This document shows, piece after piece, positions 1 to 11,870 of a stretch of 64,000 nucleotides of DNA. The position numbers and the translations under genes were made by a program. Numbering within the stretch: position 1 is the stretch's first letter; each line of letters begins with the position of its first letter. This DNA is from Antedon mediterranea (taxonomy: Eukaryota; Echinodermata; Crinoidea; Comatulida; Antedonidae), in contig NC_092670.1 of the NCBI RefSeq assembly GCF_964355755.1, positions 23,869,201 to 23,933,200 of the forward strand, written 5' to 3'. The notes under the pieces were generated by a model, which was not told the origin of the DNA, ran no database searches, and saw nothing but the letters and a program-made list of their open reading frames with translations.

Positions 1-660
1 CTTGGGAAAGAACAAAACAACATACAAATGACTTTTAGTAGTAACTTTAAATAATTTCTTTAAATACGATTGCTTCCGCTGATAATGCTTAAAAGACAGA
101 AGAAGTTGGCAATTGTCTTATACCCAGTAGTCATAATAATAATATATATTTTCTATGACGTATATATTTATTTGTTAGAGTTCCAAGTACTTTATACACA
201 CTCTGTATTATACTGCTATTAAATGCAAGACCACAATATCCTTGATTTAATATACAAACTATAGTTGAGTATAAATTGGTATACAATAGGTGAAATGATT
301 ATTACCACAATACTATAGTTGGTATTTAAGCTTCACTGACTTTATTTGTTAAGTTAATCCTAGCATTCAAGTATTGGTATGTTTGCACAACAGGACACCT
401 TGCTGGGGTTCTAATTTTTAAAACATATAGCCATTGTGTTTGAAGAACCTTTTCTACAATTTTGGAACACAATTTCAAGCAAATTCGCAAATAAAAATGG
501 ACAATGTTGATATTAATCACAATAAATTTGGTAAAAGACTGTACAAGTTACAAAATAAACAACCAAAAGTGATATTTGTAGTCTATAAGTACCATTTAAT
601 CAACACTTCCTCCTCCCCACTTGACAAGCATATCCTCCTAAACGGTAAGGTATTTATGGA
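1..660. other. Non-coding AT-rich sequence
   Basis: No exon, RNA gene or complete mobile element was recognised here. The stretch is AT-rich, and its short open frames on both strands show no domain. A short segment near 364-388 reappears inverted near 1,271-1,292, so the right part may belong to the inverted-repeat element at about 690-1,420. If the PKC gene at 11,725 has a long first intron, this is intronic. Confidence 0.5.
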
Positions 661-689
661 AACAGTGGCCCACCAGAGAGAAATTTGTT

Positions 690-1420
690 CTTACTAGATT
701 ATGAAGAGTATTATTAATTCAGTCGAATATTCAACTAATAATATATATTTTATCACAATAAAATATAAAAAAATCTTTTTGTGTATGTAGATTAAAAAAA
801 TTGAGAAAAATGGGTGTGAACAGACACTACCACTGTCTTGGAGGTGCAATTTTAATATTTTCAATTCAATTCAATTCAAAGCAACATTTATTTTCTCCTT
901 TCATATACAAAATAGATTTCAGTAATCAATAAATATGTAAACAAAATTTCGAAAGAAGAAGGTACACGCCCAGAAAGATGAAAAACACATCTTGTGGAGG
1001 ACGTACCTATTACAGACACAGACAATGAAAATTTATAAAATAAAAAAAATATAAAAATAAAAAAAAAAAAAAATAAATAAAAAAAAAAAAATAAATAAAT
1101 AAAAAAAAAAAATAAATAAAAAAATTTGTATTACTTTTTGGTCATGTTCATGTTCTATTCAGATGTTATCAAATTCCAAATGTGTGCTATTAACACCCCT
1201 ATCCATTAATTGAATTAGTCCACAAACGACACATTCATATAAACAACCAACATTTCGAAATATAAAATGTTCACATACCAATATTTGAATGCCCCCATTT
1301 TTCTCAATTTTTTGAATCTACATAATGTACACAAAAAGATTTTGTTAAACTTTATTGTGGTAAAATATATATTATTAGTTAAATATTCGACTGAATTAAT
1401 AATACTCTTCATATTAAATC
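690..1420. mobile_element. Inverted-repeat element with A-rich core (MITE-like)
   Basis: Bases 690-816 and 1,291-1,420 are imperfect inverted copies of one another; both contain GAAGAGTATTATTAATTCAG or its complement. They enclose an interior with a TTCAATTCAATTCAA stretch near 860 and a low-complexity A/AAAT run at about 1,035-1,125. The arrangement fits a non-autonomous DNA transposon, or two opposed copies of one repeat. No transposase frame is visible, and the exact ends and target-site duplication were not resolved. Confidence 0.5.
1035..1125. repeat. A-rich (AAAT)n low-complexity tract
   Basis: This run is almost pure A with regularly spaced T, mostly AAAT and AAATAAAT units. It may be the remnant of a retroelement tail. 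Confidence 0.8.
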
Positions 1421-1460
1421 TAAGAACAAATTTCTGTGCTTTGATTGGTCAATCAACACC

Positions 1461-3100
1461 TATCTTGAAATAGATATCTCTCACTGTATATTACTAATTA
1501 CGGTCAGTGACGTACAGATATAAAAAAAAAATAAACAAAAGGTAATTTTAAACGTTTATATTTATACGCATAATTTAGCTTCTGTGGCATAATCAGTGAA
1601 ACACTTGTCTTGTCATAAAAAAAAAAGCTGTCATAGTTCGAATTCCATTGTAGGTTTATATCACACGATGGGATAATATCTGCTGATAACTAGTTTATGT
1701 AGGCTATATATCATGTTCTTATTTGAAGACTGTATTTTTTTTGTGTTTAATTTGTGTACAGTACATACAGTACTATACATACACAATTATATAGAACACT
1801 CCTTTTGGATAACTCTATACAAGTGACACCCTTGTGAAACAAATGATAAGTGAGCACTATATGTTGCAGACTACACTGTTTAGTGTATGAAGAGGACATT
1901 TTGTTATGTCTTAAATGTGTCCTCTTAATAGAGGTTATACTGTATTTTTAAATACACATCATTAAAGTTAACTTCCTTATGCTATATAGCCACTTTGAAC
2001 AGTATAAAATTATAATTTTTTTACCAGACATCAAAGATAAAAAAAAAGCAACTTGAACAAGTTTCCAAAGTATAATTTGCAAATAGACGGTTGACCTTTA
2101 ATATCAGATAACTACCATTAATATCCTCGTTTACGCAAGAGGAGTCCAAATACTGTTATACTTTGGATATAAAGACTAACAATAGTCAATACTGATAGTT
2201 CCCCTTATAAAAGAAAAACTATGATTCAGTACTTGATATGCATTATAAATGGCAATGATAGGGAAAAGCATGCATTAGGAATTGGAAAATATTAATAAAT
2301 GAGAATTGACTTTCCCATGCAATATTCTATTCTAAGGTCTAATTTTATGGTAAAAAATGCAAATTATGTAAATCCGATTAAAAAAAATGCAATATTGAAT
2401 GCAAGCTTTAGGCAAACAACAATTGTTTAAAAGTCGGTAAACTAGATTTTATTCTCATCAAATTAATAATAAACAGTATGGAAGGTTGACATGTAGATTG
2501 GGAAGGGGGAGGGGGAAATGAGGAGGGGTAAGTATTAAATATTCAGATGCCTCACATAACCTTTTCATCTGTAATTCAATTGATACATATAGAATGCAAT
2601 AAACATCCAGGCCAATCATTTGAAGCAACATCAATCATCCACGACGCTAATAAATTAAAGTATGGTATCATACTTGTATTGATATGTACATGGTGCTACC
2701 ACTTAGGTCAAACATAGGGAAGCATATTGATTTATAAGTGAAACATTATGTTGCCAGTCAGTAATTAGATTCAACTAGCAAAGTAAATATACCTACTTTA
2801 AAAATGGACTGTTCTAAGTTAATGAGGACATTGGATATGGATAGTGAATCTCATCATCTTTTTCAGATGATAATTTCAATATGTGCATTACTACTGATGG
2901 AAAATTGAACTTCAATATTTCAATAACATGCTTTCAACATAATGTCACTGCATAGAAAATAATTACTAATTGACTAAATAGATCATCAGTTGGCAATATA
3001 CACCTCGTTGTTGTATGTAGACTACATATGGTTGAGATCTTTTGAATATTTCCAGGAAGCTAGTTAATACTACTTACTGCAAAACATCCCACACTGGGGT
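1461..3100. other. Non-coding intergenic or intronic sequence
   Basis: No coding exon or RNA gene was recognised. The sequence is AT-rich with no long open frame on either strand. It probably lies in PKC intron 1. Confidence 0.45.
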
Positions 3101-3109
3101 AGCACTAAC

Positions 3110-3260
3110 ATTTCATTTTGTTTAGCCATTTGGCGAAAGTCAAAATATTTTTTTTAGTCAAATCAGTTTATCTATAGCCAAAATGGCTAAAGTAAAATTT
3201 TTTTATTTAGCCAAATGAATCGGTTTATAGCCAAAATTTAAAATTTTTGAAATATAGTGG
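3110..3260. repeat. Diverged GCCAAAATGGCTAAAG repeat cluster
   Basis: The phrase GCCAAAATGGCTAAAG and close variants recur several times here (near 3,125, 3,175 and 3,220) and again at about 5,310-5,430. The two clusters flank a GC-richer stretch and the inverted-repeat element at 3,873-4,790. This suggests relics of one larger repeat split by later insertions. Confidence 0.4.
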
Positions 3261-3872
3261 TAAAAATATTTTAGTCAATTTATCTATGTCAACAGGTCTA
3301 TACACTGTTCCCTGAACATTTTTGTAAGGCATTGAGATAAAGAACCATGCCTAAATCACTGTATGATTAAAAAAAATATTTTTTTTTGTATTTTTTTTAC
3401 ATGATCAAAACAATTCTTCAAATTGTTTTTAATTATACAGCATTTATACAGTTATCAATTTAATAAGAAACATTTAACAGTTTTCTGAAATCCCCTGAAC
3501 GCTATGTTACTTTTGTTTTTTACGCTTGGCTGGTCATGGCGTACCAGGCGAAAATCGTGTCCTAGAATCACCGCCGCGCAGCGGGTTAATGTTTTTAAAT
3601 TGGGTATGCTCAAGAGGTGCGAAAGTGCAGAACCGCCGGCCTAGGCCTACAAAATTATGTACAACAACGCAACGGTATATCGTATGCTAAAAATATTGAG
3701 GAAAATTCCTAGCAAACGAACACTCGTATCGTTCTTAAAAGTAAGATAATATAGGCCAAAGCACAGAGTACACGTCTTTCCATCCCTCAAGACTGCGCCG
3801 AAGCGTTTCTGTCAGGGCGAGAAATTTCCGATTATTATTTATTTACACAAAACAACACAGAATTAAGCCGGC

Positions 3873-4790
3873 GACCGGCCCGCGATTTTTTTTTTCGTAC
3901 ATAAGTTGGGGACCCCTCATGAAACGTCACAAAATAAACATGAATAATTCATCAGTTAAATTATCTTGTTTCGTGTGCACCCAAGCGTATAGCAACAAGA
4001 AGTGATTACACAACTGCGATACGATACTTTCTACAGTAGGCCTAGGATTCTAAGTCAATTCACGTGATTGCCTTCGCGCACTCTTCTTCACACGCACACC
4101 ACTATGCAAAATGTGTCGAGTCGAGGCTAATCGACAGCTAGGCAAGACATTACACTAAGTAGTAATTCATTGGACATAGCCCAAAGAAAGCTTAGATCCA
4201 CAAGAATAAGAATGTGTATGATTTGTGTACTTATTTTTTTAATTCTGCTATTTTATTATCAAACAATATGCATGTACTCAAAGGAACTTTAAAAATGCGC
4301 GTATATTAACACATATGAGATGGGAAGATTAGACCCACGAGAATAAAAAATGTATTTTTGTGTAATGTTTATTGTTTAATTTTGCTGACTTATTACTCGG
4401 ATTGTGTCATACCTACAAACACACGTCACACATACCCACACAGCTACTACTAAAATAGACATGGGTTTAGAGACAAATAATTAGGCCTAATACTTAATAG
4501 TATTAATAGAAACTATAATTTTAACACGTAATTCTTTAGTAATACATTATATTAAAAACACCATAAACTAAAGGCTGATTATTTAAACAATCCACACAAA
4601 ACGCAGCTATTCTTCTATGAAATCGCACGTCGCAACAACAGCGGAGATAGGCCTAGAATCGTACCGCAATACGCTTGGGTGCACACGGAACAGGAAAATT
4701 TAACTACTGATGAATTATTCATGTTTATTTTGTGACGTTTCATGAGGGGGTCCCCAACTTATGTACGAAAAAAAAAATCGCGACCGGCCC
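3873..4790. mobile_element. Non-autonomous DNA transposon with about 130-bp terminal inverted repeats
   Basis: The left end (GACCGGCCCGCGATTTTT, then CGTACATAAGTTGGGGACCC) is matched in inverted orientation at the right end. The similarity continues inward for about 130 bp through a segment containing TGAATTATTCATG. The interior holds two diverged direct copies of an AGAATAAGAATGTGTA-type segment (about 4,195 and 4,330). No transposase is visible in 0.9 kb. The terminal structure is clear; the superfamily was not assigned. Confidence 0.65.
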
Positions 4791-4925
4791 CGCTCAGATG
4801 CACGTGTGTGTTTAGCTAAATCCCCGTTAGACTCTACCATTTCCCGCATGTTGTTTTGTTTACACTACTGACGCACGAGGGAAGTTTATTAAGGCTAAAA
4901 TATGAAACTACATTAAATTGGAAGA

Positions 4926-5267
4926 CTATAAAATGCATAACGCATACATTTTTGATTTCGATAAGATTAAGACGTCATTCATCGAAGATACTATAATGTT
5001 TCTTTTTAATCTGAAAAGTACACCCCTATCGAAAAAATAGACAATCCCGGTAATTAGCCGACCGTCGGCTACGTAGTCGATCGTTTGTGCAGCGCACAAC
5101 ACGTGATAGTTTGGGTAGACTTCATCATCCATGTGTCGTGTAACGTCTTTCTCTCTGTGCAGTCTACCTCTGCTATCCATCTTTTTGAAATAACAAAGAG
5201 ACGCCTGGTACAACGAAACAAGTTTACGAAAAATCGAGCTTGAAGTAAACAACGTGATAACGAACAA
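4926..5267 (-). other. Unassigned open frame, doubtful coding potential
   Basis: A 113-codon minus-strand frame lies next to the terminal-repeat element. Part of it, from MDSRGRLHREKDVT onward, has a protein-like composition, but I recognise no domain and found no convincing partner exon or splice context. It could be a transposon remnant, a leftover exon or chance. It is listed only because it is one of the few non-low-complexity frames in the left 11 kb. Confidence 0.15.
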
Positions 5268-5874
5268 AATAAATGCTTGGAGATCGACAAATGGACGTTT
5301 TAGTTGGACTTTATGCTTTCGCCAAAATGATTATTTAATTATCTATTTTATCATATGTCATCGCCAAAATGGCTAAAGTAGCCGTTTTATTTTTCGCCAA
5401 TCTAGAAACGTTTTCGCCCATGGCGACTTGGCGATCGGCCAGTGCGAGCCTAGCCACAGTCGTTTTGTTTGAAAGATGGTTTGATGAGTTATAATACATA
5501 TGTGATCAATGCAGGCATATTTACATTTTTGTGTGGGGTTATAGTATAGTGTGGGGTTATTGCACCAACATAGCAAATATTTACAGATAAAACTTTCTTA
5601 AAACAACCCATTCATTAGGTTGGGGTTGAGGCAATGGAACATTTATAATAACCCTATACTGTATAGCTTAGAGATCATTTACAGATACTGCAGTCCTAGA
5701 AAGCCCATCATCTTTTATTAGAAAAGTTCATATTCATTGTGATTCACTGTTGTACTGTATTCTGTCTCTTTTATGTATGGAACGCCGTTTACGCAACATT
5801 TCGATATGAATTTTATGACGCGATATGTGTATGAAATGCATCGATATGAATTAAATGGTGCGATATATGAATTA

Positions 5875-6080
5875 AATGTTTTGAATTGAATGCTTTGAAT
5901 TGAATGTTTTGAATGAAATGTTTTGAATGAAATGTTTTGAATAAATTGTTTTGAATGCAATGTTTTGAATGCAATGTTTTGAATGAAATGTTTTTAATGA
6001 AATGTTTTTAATGAAATGTTTTTAATGAAATGTTTTGAATGAAATGTTTTGAATGAAATGTTTTGAATGAAATGAAGTTT
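5875..6080 (+). repeat. Tandem repeat, about 15-bp ATGTTTTGAATGAA units
   Basis: About 13 units of the form ATGTTTTGAATGAA, with variants (ATGTTTTTAATGAA, ATTGTTTTGAATGC), run consecutively. The variants are locally homogenised: the TTTTTAATG type occurs three times in a row. This is typical of slippage or unequal exchange. Confidence 0.85.
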
Positions 6081-7030
6081 CCTTTGGCAACCATAGCACT
6101 GATTTATATCCATAGGGACTGTGTGAATCAAATCAGTATATTTCCCTATTCATCTCATAAACAAGAACCATGGAGTGGTATGTTGCTATCTTATAGTCTA
6201 AGTGTTTATTGATTTGACACCCCTGCCTTAACCACTTGGCCATTGACTTAAAAACAATAGTGTACCGGTATCTAACAAGTTGACACATTTATATCTCACT
6301 GAAGAATTTACAGTCTTTTCTACAACACAGCAACTACTCCAAAGTATCTGACAATAATCAAAATGTCATATTGCAATATTGGCCTGGTGTGTAATGGGAA
6401 TATCACAATGAATAATCATCATCTGAATTATAATGAGTTTAACAGGCCATACCATAAACATTTACAGTTAGTTAACATGAGCTAAACTAGTACTGTAGGC
6501 CTATATAATTTGATTTGCAATGTTGTGTCAATGCGCCATGTCATTTTCTATGAACTCTGTATACTGTATTATCTTTCACTGTACAGTATGATACCGCACA
6601 GTATAAAACCGGTTCCGTCCATGTGCGTTCGTTATGAATGACATCATTATATACACCACAATGCAGTTCGTTAGGCGGAAGCGCGATTTGATCGAGGTCA
6701 TGTTTACTTTTTTTCGCATATCGCGATCTCCAAGAAATAGCATCCATTTCATCATAGAAGGGGGAATTATTACCTGAAACGTTATTGTGGTCCTTGGTTA
6801 AAGTATAGGTACGTCGCACCCTCTGATATTGTCAAGTTGAACTCGTCTATTTTTCACACGCTTTACAATATTCTTAAAAACATGTAGGCCTATACGTGAG
6901 TCTTTCTTCCGACTCCCGACAAGTCCCCTCATCTTCTTTCCTTCACATATTTTTTACGAACCTCGTAATGGCATCGGTCAACATTTTTTAGTTAAATAAA
7001 ATACTCACTATCTAGAGAAATAAAAATGAC
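6081..7030. other. Non-coding sequence with one unassigned minus-strand frame
   Basis: Nothing was confidently recognised. A 92-codon minus-strand frame at 6,541-6,819 begins MRRTYTLTKDHNN and is not low in complexity. It has no recognisable domain, and no splice partner could be placed, so it is not called a gene. Confidence 0.3.
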
Positions 7031-7033
7031 TTA

Positions 7034-7346
7034 GGCCTGGATCCTATCGCGCGAGTTTGACTGCGAGTTGACAACAATCGTCCCAGTGCAGCAGACTGCA
7101 GAGTTCAGTTTTTGGGGTCAAATTTAGACCGCGATTGTGTTGCAGCTAAAAATTGCTCCGCGGAAACTGGTTTCAGAACCGTTCTTTGCGATCGAGACCG
7201 CAATCAATTGGGATTTTTTAAACCGTTTTTAAGATCGGTTCTTTTTTGTGGTTTTTTGTGAGGACCCATTTCTGCTGGCAAGAAAAAATGGTTCTTGAAA
7301 AGAACGGTATTCAAAACCGTATTCTCTGCTCTATACAAACAGGCCC
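7034..7346. mobile_element. Possible short DNA transposon (Harbinger-like MITE)
   Basis: The segment begins GGCCTGGATCC after a TTA and ends ACAAACAGGCCC before a TAA, giving weak terminal complementarity. The interior contains several AACCG/CGGTT inverted motifs. It abuts the clearer MITE at 7,350. The evidence is limited to the short ends and the position. Confidence 0.3.
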
Positions 7347-7349
7347 TAA

Positions 7350-7668
7350 GGGACTGTTCAGACCTACAGAGTTATGCTTTCGTATTGTACGTGTTGCGGT
7401 TACTCCTTAGGTCTAAACCCCAAAAAGATCAGTGGAAGCCACCTCTTACGACACTGATCTTTGGTTCGTTATGACAGCTCAAGTTACAAGGTTAGTGAAC
7501 GACGCTTATGATACGAAAGTTATGCAACGATTTTGACCGAGGTAACTGATCAAATTTACTCCTGTTCGCCAAAATCGGTGAAACTTCAGTTTCAACAAAA
7601 GTGTTAGTTATAATATGACAGTTGCTTGCGACACGAAAGCATAACTCCATATAGATCTAAACATACCC
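7350..7668. mobile_element. MITE, PIF/Harbinger-like (TAA target-site duplication)
   Basis: The element starts GGGACTGTTCAGACC and ends GGTATGTTTAGATC read from the opposite strand. Its terminal inverted repeats extend through GAGTTATGCTTTCG. It is flanked by TAA on both sides (7,347-7,349 and 7,669-7,671), the TWA-type duplication made by PIF/Harbinger transposases. A second family member lies at 61,950-62,253. At 319 bp it is non-autonomous. Confidence 0.7.
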
Positions 7669-7671
7669 TAA

Positions 7672-8770
7672 GCAAAACTAAAAATTAAACTGAATAGGAC
7701 TACAAGGAATCAGTATGTGAGCGATTATCGAAACATGCAACTGATTGTAACTAGTTGTCATTATCATATCACGTATGCGATACTATTCACATTGCCAACA
7801 TCAAACAGTCAACTGTAGTATAGCGGTTAAGCATATCATATGTGATTCGAAAGTTTTCAGTTGCATTTATTTCTAAGTTCCAGAAAGGTAGAACCATATT
7901 CAACTAAACACAACTGCACTTTTGTGCAACTGTGCGTTACTTGGAGTTGCGGTTTTGTTCAGTTGATCAGAGCATTTATGTTGACACAGTTGAGTTGCGT
8001 GGAGTTTTGTATACAAATAGTATAAAAATATTTCTCTTGTCATTATTCGGTAGATACAAACCAAAACCCAAGTAGTAGTAGTATAAGTAGTAGTAATATA
8101 ATATATACCATATATGATCAGTTAGGATAAAAATGATATTAAAGAAAACTATTTTCATTAACCATGACAACAATGCATCATATAGGTATGCGTTCACCAT
8201 GGATGCTTTAAGGATGTTTAAATTGGGAGTTTAACACAAAAAGTTTATATTAGCTATAGTATGTTGTGTAAACAAGAACTATACTTAGAAGAATTAGTAA
8301 TTAAAACTATTAGATATGGGATCTTTATTGTGGATTTAGGCAGAGGTTAAACAGGTTTAGAACAGCCATGTCTCCCGACGGATCTTTTTTACCATTTATG
8401 AAATGTTTAGCCCTCATTAATCTATAATGCTGGATCCGTCTCTGTTTATTGAACACAGTCTCATGTTATAAGCATTACAGACATCAAGGGGCAGTATAAA
8501 AAGCAGGGTTGAACCCTCTGTGACATTGGCATTGAACAAATATCTACCTTGAGATCAATATTGCATATCAAAATCAAATATAAGAGAATAAACAAAGGAA
8601 TTACACTTTGGATATTTTATCATTGAGAGGAAGTTGATATTATAAGTTTGATATATAAAATGTGGAGGGTATAGTGATTGAAACTAATATTACCATAGAG
8701 GACATATGGTCCAATAATTATGAATATAATGTTTACATTCACATTGGATTCTGACATATGGCATACAAAT
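7672..8770. other. Non-coding sequence
   Basis: No exon, RNA gene or mobile element was recognised. There is a short TAGTAGTAGTATAAGTAGTAG microsatellite-like stretch near 8,070-8,100. Confidence 0.4.
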
Positions 8771-8789
8771 AATGAATGTTTGGAGTGTG

Positions 8790-9503
8790 TACGGGTTGTG
8801 GGGGTGGAGTGTGTACAGGTTGTGGGGGTGGAGTGTGTACAGGTTGTGTAGGTGGAGTGTGTACAGGTTGTGCGGGTGGAGTTTGGAAGGGTTGTGGGGG
8901 TGGAGTGTGGACGGGTTGTGGGGGTGGAGTGTGTACAGGTTGTGGGGGTGGAGTGTGTACGGGTTGTGGGGGTGGAGTGTGTACGGGTTGTGGGGGTGGA
9001 GTGTGTACAGGTTGTGGGGGTGGAGTGTGTACGGGTTGTGGGGTGGAGTGTGTACGGGTTGTGGGGGTGGAGTGTGTACGGGTTGTGGGGGTGGAGTGTG
9101 GACGGGTTGTGGGGGTGGAGTGTGTACAGGTTGTGGGGGTGGAGTGTGTACGGGTTGTGGGGGTGGAGTGTGTACGGGTTGTGGGGGTGGAGTGTGTACA
9201 GGTTGTGGGGGTGGAGTGTGTACAGGTTGTGCGGGTGGAGTGTGTACAGGTTTTGCGGGTGGAGTTTTGAAGGGTTGTGTGGGTGGAGTGTGGACGGGTT
9301 GTGGGGGTGGAGTGTGTACGGGTTGTGCGGGTGGAGTTTGGAAGGGTTGTGTGGGTGGAGTTTGGAAGGGTTGTGTGGGTGGAGTTTGGAAGGGTTGTGT
9401 GGGTGGAGTGTGGACGGGCTGTGGGGGTGGAGTGTGTACGGGTTGTGCGGGTGGAGTTTGGAAGGGTTGTGCGGGTGGAGTGTGGACGGGTTGTGGAGGT
9501 TGA
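8790..9503 (+). repeat. 24-bp minisatellite, about 30 units, G-rich on the plus strand
   Basis: About 30 units of 24 bp follow the pattern GGTTGTGGGGGTGGAGTGTG plus TACG/ACAG/GAAG. Sub-variants (GTGTAC, GTGGAC, TTGGAA) are clustered, especially at 9,300-9,480. Because the unit is a multiple of three and lacks stops, several frames stay open for over 200 codons. On the minus strand this gives proline-rich HTPPPQPV octads. A one-base loss near 9,040 (a 23-bp unit) shifts that frame, which argues against coding. Each unit carries GGG and GGGGG runs, so the plus strand could form G-quadruplexes. Confidence 0.92.
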
Positions 9504-9509
9504 CTGAGA

Positions 9510-11100
9510 TTAGAATGTGCCTTTTTAATAGTTGAATGTCGTGAGCTCACATACAACATCTTCCTAAAAATCTCGAAACTTTAGACAATAATAAAACTTT
9601 TAGTTCTTCTATTATGTTATTTTATATACCTGTACAAATATAGTCTGAAAGGTCAGAAATTCCCAAAAGCAAATTATGCAGAATGAAAGGTATCTAGACA
9701 AAGAAGACCCATTGTAAAAGGAATATTGGTAAGTGAACCCTTACATTTGACATTTCATATTATACACTTCAATACATTGCACCTTACTTCTGCATTAATT
9801 AAACCAGGAATAAATACTTAAGGAAATTCCATTATTACTAGCAGCATTAACAAGATATCAAAAGTGACCCTGACTAAGGATTTAGTTAAAAACAAACAAA
9901 TGACCTGAATCGCAAGTATTCTACAATATTCTATTATAATTTTTATTGTCATAATGTTCTGTAAAATATACAATTATTAATCCATAATTCCAAAATGTTT
10001 TCACCACAGCTAAAGCTCTAGTCTGGGTTCCAGACGGAGTTTTGTCTTAATATTAGTAAAAAGATAAATATTTTGGCACATATGGCGTTTCATACGTATA
10101 CTACTTGATTTTGGATACTCCGTCTGGGGAAACACGCACAAGTCACGTGGTTTGACACCAAGAATTCTTGGTGCATACGATTATCCGGTTGATTAGTTTC
10201 AGCTATATGCGATTGGCTACTCACTCGTACACTGTTTTAATATTCATATTTCAAAATTTCAAAGCCTCAACAACTAAGATGATGCGCATGCGCTATGTTA
10301 CGTTTAGACAATGTGTACATTGATGACAGTTTCTGAAGGCTAGAAATGATTTTATATGCCTAGTAGTCTGGTAAACATTTGATGGGATTTTTCCCAAGAA
10401 CATGAAAACTCGTCTTGATATGATAGGGTAGCTTCGCCGCAAATCAAACATTGAATGGATCATTTATTACGCGGAGATAATTTTGATTTAATTCCCACCC
10501 AGACCCTGTCCTGTTCTGTATAATGGTGTAGACCTAGCCCTGTTGTGTGCCGGTGGTGGTATGTAGCTAGGCCTACTTTATTGGCGTTTTATTTGGCAGG
10601 TCATACGTGCAAGTTGAGTAGGACCTACGGAGGAGGCCTAGGCCAAGGACTAAACAATTAATAAACAAAACAACTTGGCAACACGATTTTATATTTCAAC
10701 AGTCTCGATTGTACATTCAGCACACTGTACGTACTCGATCTTTTTCATTTTGAAACAAAATGATCATTGGTGGTTGATTCGAAATCCATATTTACATACC
10801 GCCCGCCCCATATAGCCAAATACGGTATGATAACCTACGTCATTCTTATCGGATGTTTGCGGTCTGCAAATCGATTTCTATACGTGTTTCACAAGTCTGT
10901 ATTTTCAGACAAAATTCGCGGTCGAAATAAAAACAAATAAATAAAAAAAAAGATAATACAGACTTGGGGCAAGTCTACTAAAGCTCCAAAGAGTGCAATT
11001 TCAGGAAAAGGTTCATTATTCTCAAAATATTGTTACCGGAGCTCCAACAATTGCGGAATGGGGCCATGGTACTGTATATTAGCGACAGTCTGCTTATTAA
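9510..11100. other. Non-coding sequence, probably PKC intron 1
   Basis: No exon or mobile element was confidently recognised. A somewhat GC-richer patch lies at about 10,480-10,650. The stretch lies downstream, on the minus strand, of the PKC first coding exon. Confidence 0.4.
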
Positions 11101-11106
11101 AAATAA

Positions 11107-11416
11107 TGCACTTGTTAATTGTATGACCCACTATACAAACCCCAAGAGAGGTCGTCACTTGTCCGATGTGCATCATACCTTATGAATACCTTGCGTCAAA
11201 AAAGTGATTTACCCTTGGTGACCATGACGCACCCATTTTAACGCATTATGATCATGTTGTTCATGATATAGTGACAGACATTGATACACCATTGTTGTTG
11301 TGACATACCATATGTTTTTTGACGCACCCCTGTGTCAATAATTATTTGTAAATGACGCACCCATGATGCACGTTTCCCGGGGGTTGTATAGTGGGTCATA
11401 AAGTTGACAAGTGCAT
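11107..11416. mobile_element. MITE with terminal repeats ATGCACTTGTTAA...
   Basis: The left end (TGCACTTGTTAATTGTATGACC, then CACTATACAACCCC-like) is repeated in inverted orientation at the right end (GGGGTTGTATAGTGGGTCAT, then GACAAGTGCA). The terminal repeats are about 38 bp. The interior has scattered TGACGCACCC motifs in direct and inverted orientation and no coding frame. It lies about 300 bp inside the likely first intron of the PKC gene. Confidence 0.7.
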
Positions 11417-11724
11417 AAAAGGCTCTGATACTTTATTAATGCTCCGATACTTTATTAATTATGTCCTGCTGGACTCCACCAAAAGGGTAGTCTGGTATGG
11501 GACCTGAGAAAAAGAAACCTTTCTCTCAACAATTCTCTCTGGGCTCTCTGGAAAATTGTTGAGACCAAAGAGAGGCCAAATTATTTAGTTAGGCCTAAGT
11601 AAAATACTAAACCAATTTAGAGATAGTTTAGTTTAGACCTGATCTATAACAGACACCTGTAGCTCTTTCAGAATCAGACTATTGCCACCCGTTGAGATAT
11701 CAAAAAGATAAAATAACAACTTAC

Positions 11725-11870
11725 CAAATGAAATCTTTGCAATGACTGCAAAAGGTCGGCTGTTTGAAGTACCGCGCGATAAATTCGTGGTCTTTGACTT
11801 GATGAACATTCTTCTGTCGTAGAGCTCCTCTTCTGGCGAATCCTTTTGGTTTATTTCCAGTAGTGGACAT
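11725..11870 (-). CDS. Conventional protein kinase C, first coding exon (partial gene)
   Basis: This exon encodes 48 residues plus two bases. It starts at the ATG whose complement is CAT at 11,868-11,870 and ends at a strong donor (GTAAGT on the minus strand, just left of 11,725). It contains the pseudosubstrate core [11 protein letters not shown] and then the start of the first C1 (diacylglycerol/phorbol-ester) domain, [20 protein letters not shown]. That part carries the first zinc-binding His and the CxxC pair. In classical PKCs (alpha, beta, gamma) these elements sit in the same order at the N-terminus, where the pseudosubstrate occupies the catalytic cleft until Ca2+ and diacylglycerol arrive. 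The residues that should follow (GFGKQGFQC-like) are not seen, so the rest of the gene probably lies beyond the left edge. That would make 1-11,724 largely intron 1. The isoform cannot be told from this exon. Confidence 0.9.

Noticed and set aside
6541-6819. 92-codon minus-strand frame MRRTYTLTKDHNN...
   Set aside because: It has a protein-like composition but no recognised domain and no convincing splice partners; left unannotated as a gene.
8690-9559. 289-codon minus-strand proline-rich open frame, and plus-strand frames over the same region
   Set aside because: They are products of a stop-free 24-bp minisatellite. The minus-strand octad repeat changes frame near 9,040 where a unit lost one base, and there is no supporting exon structure.
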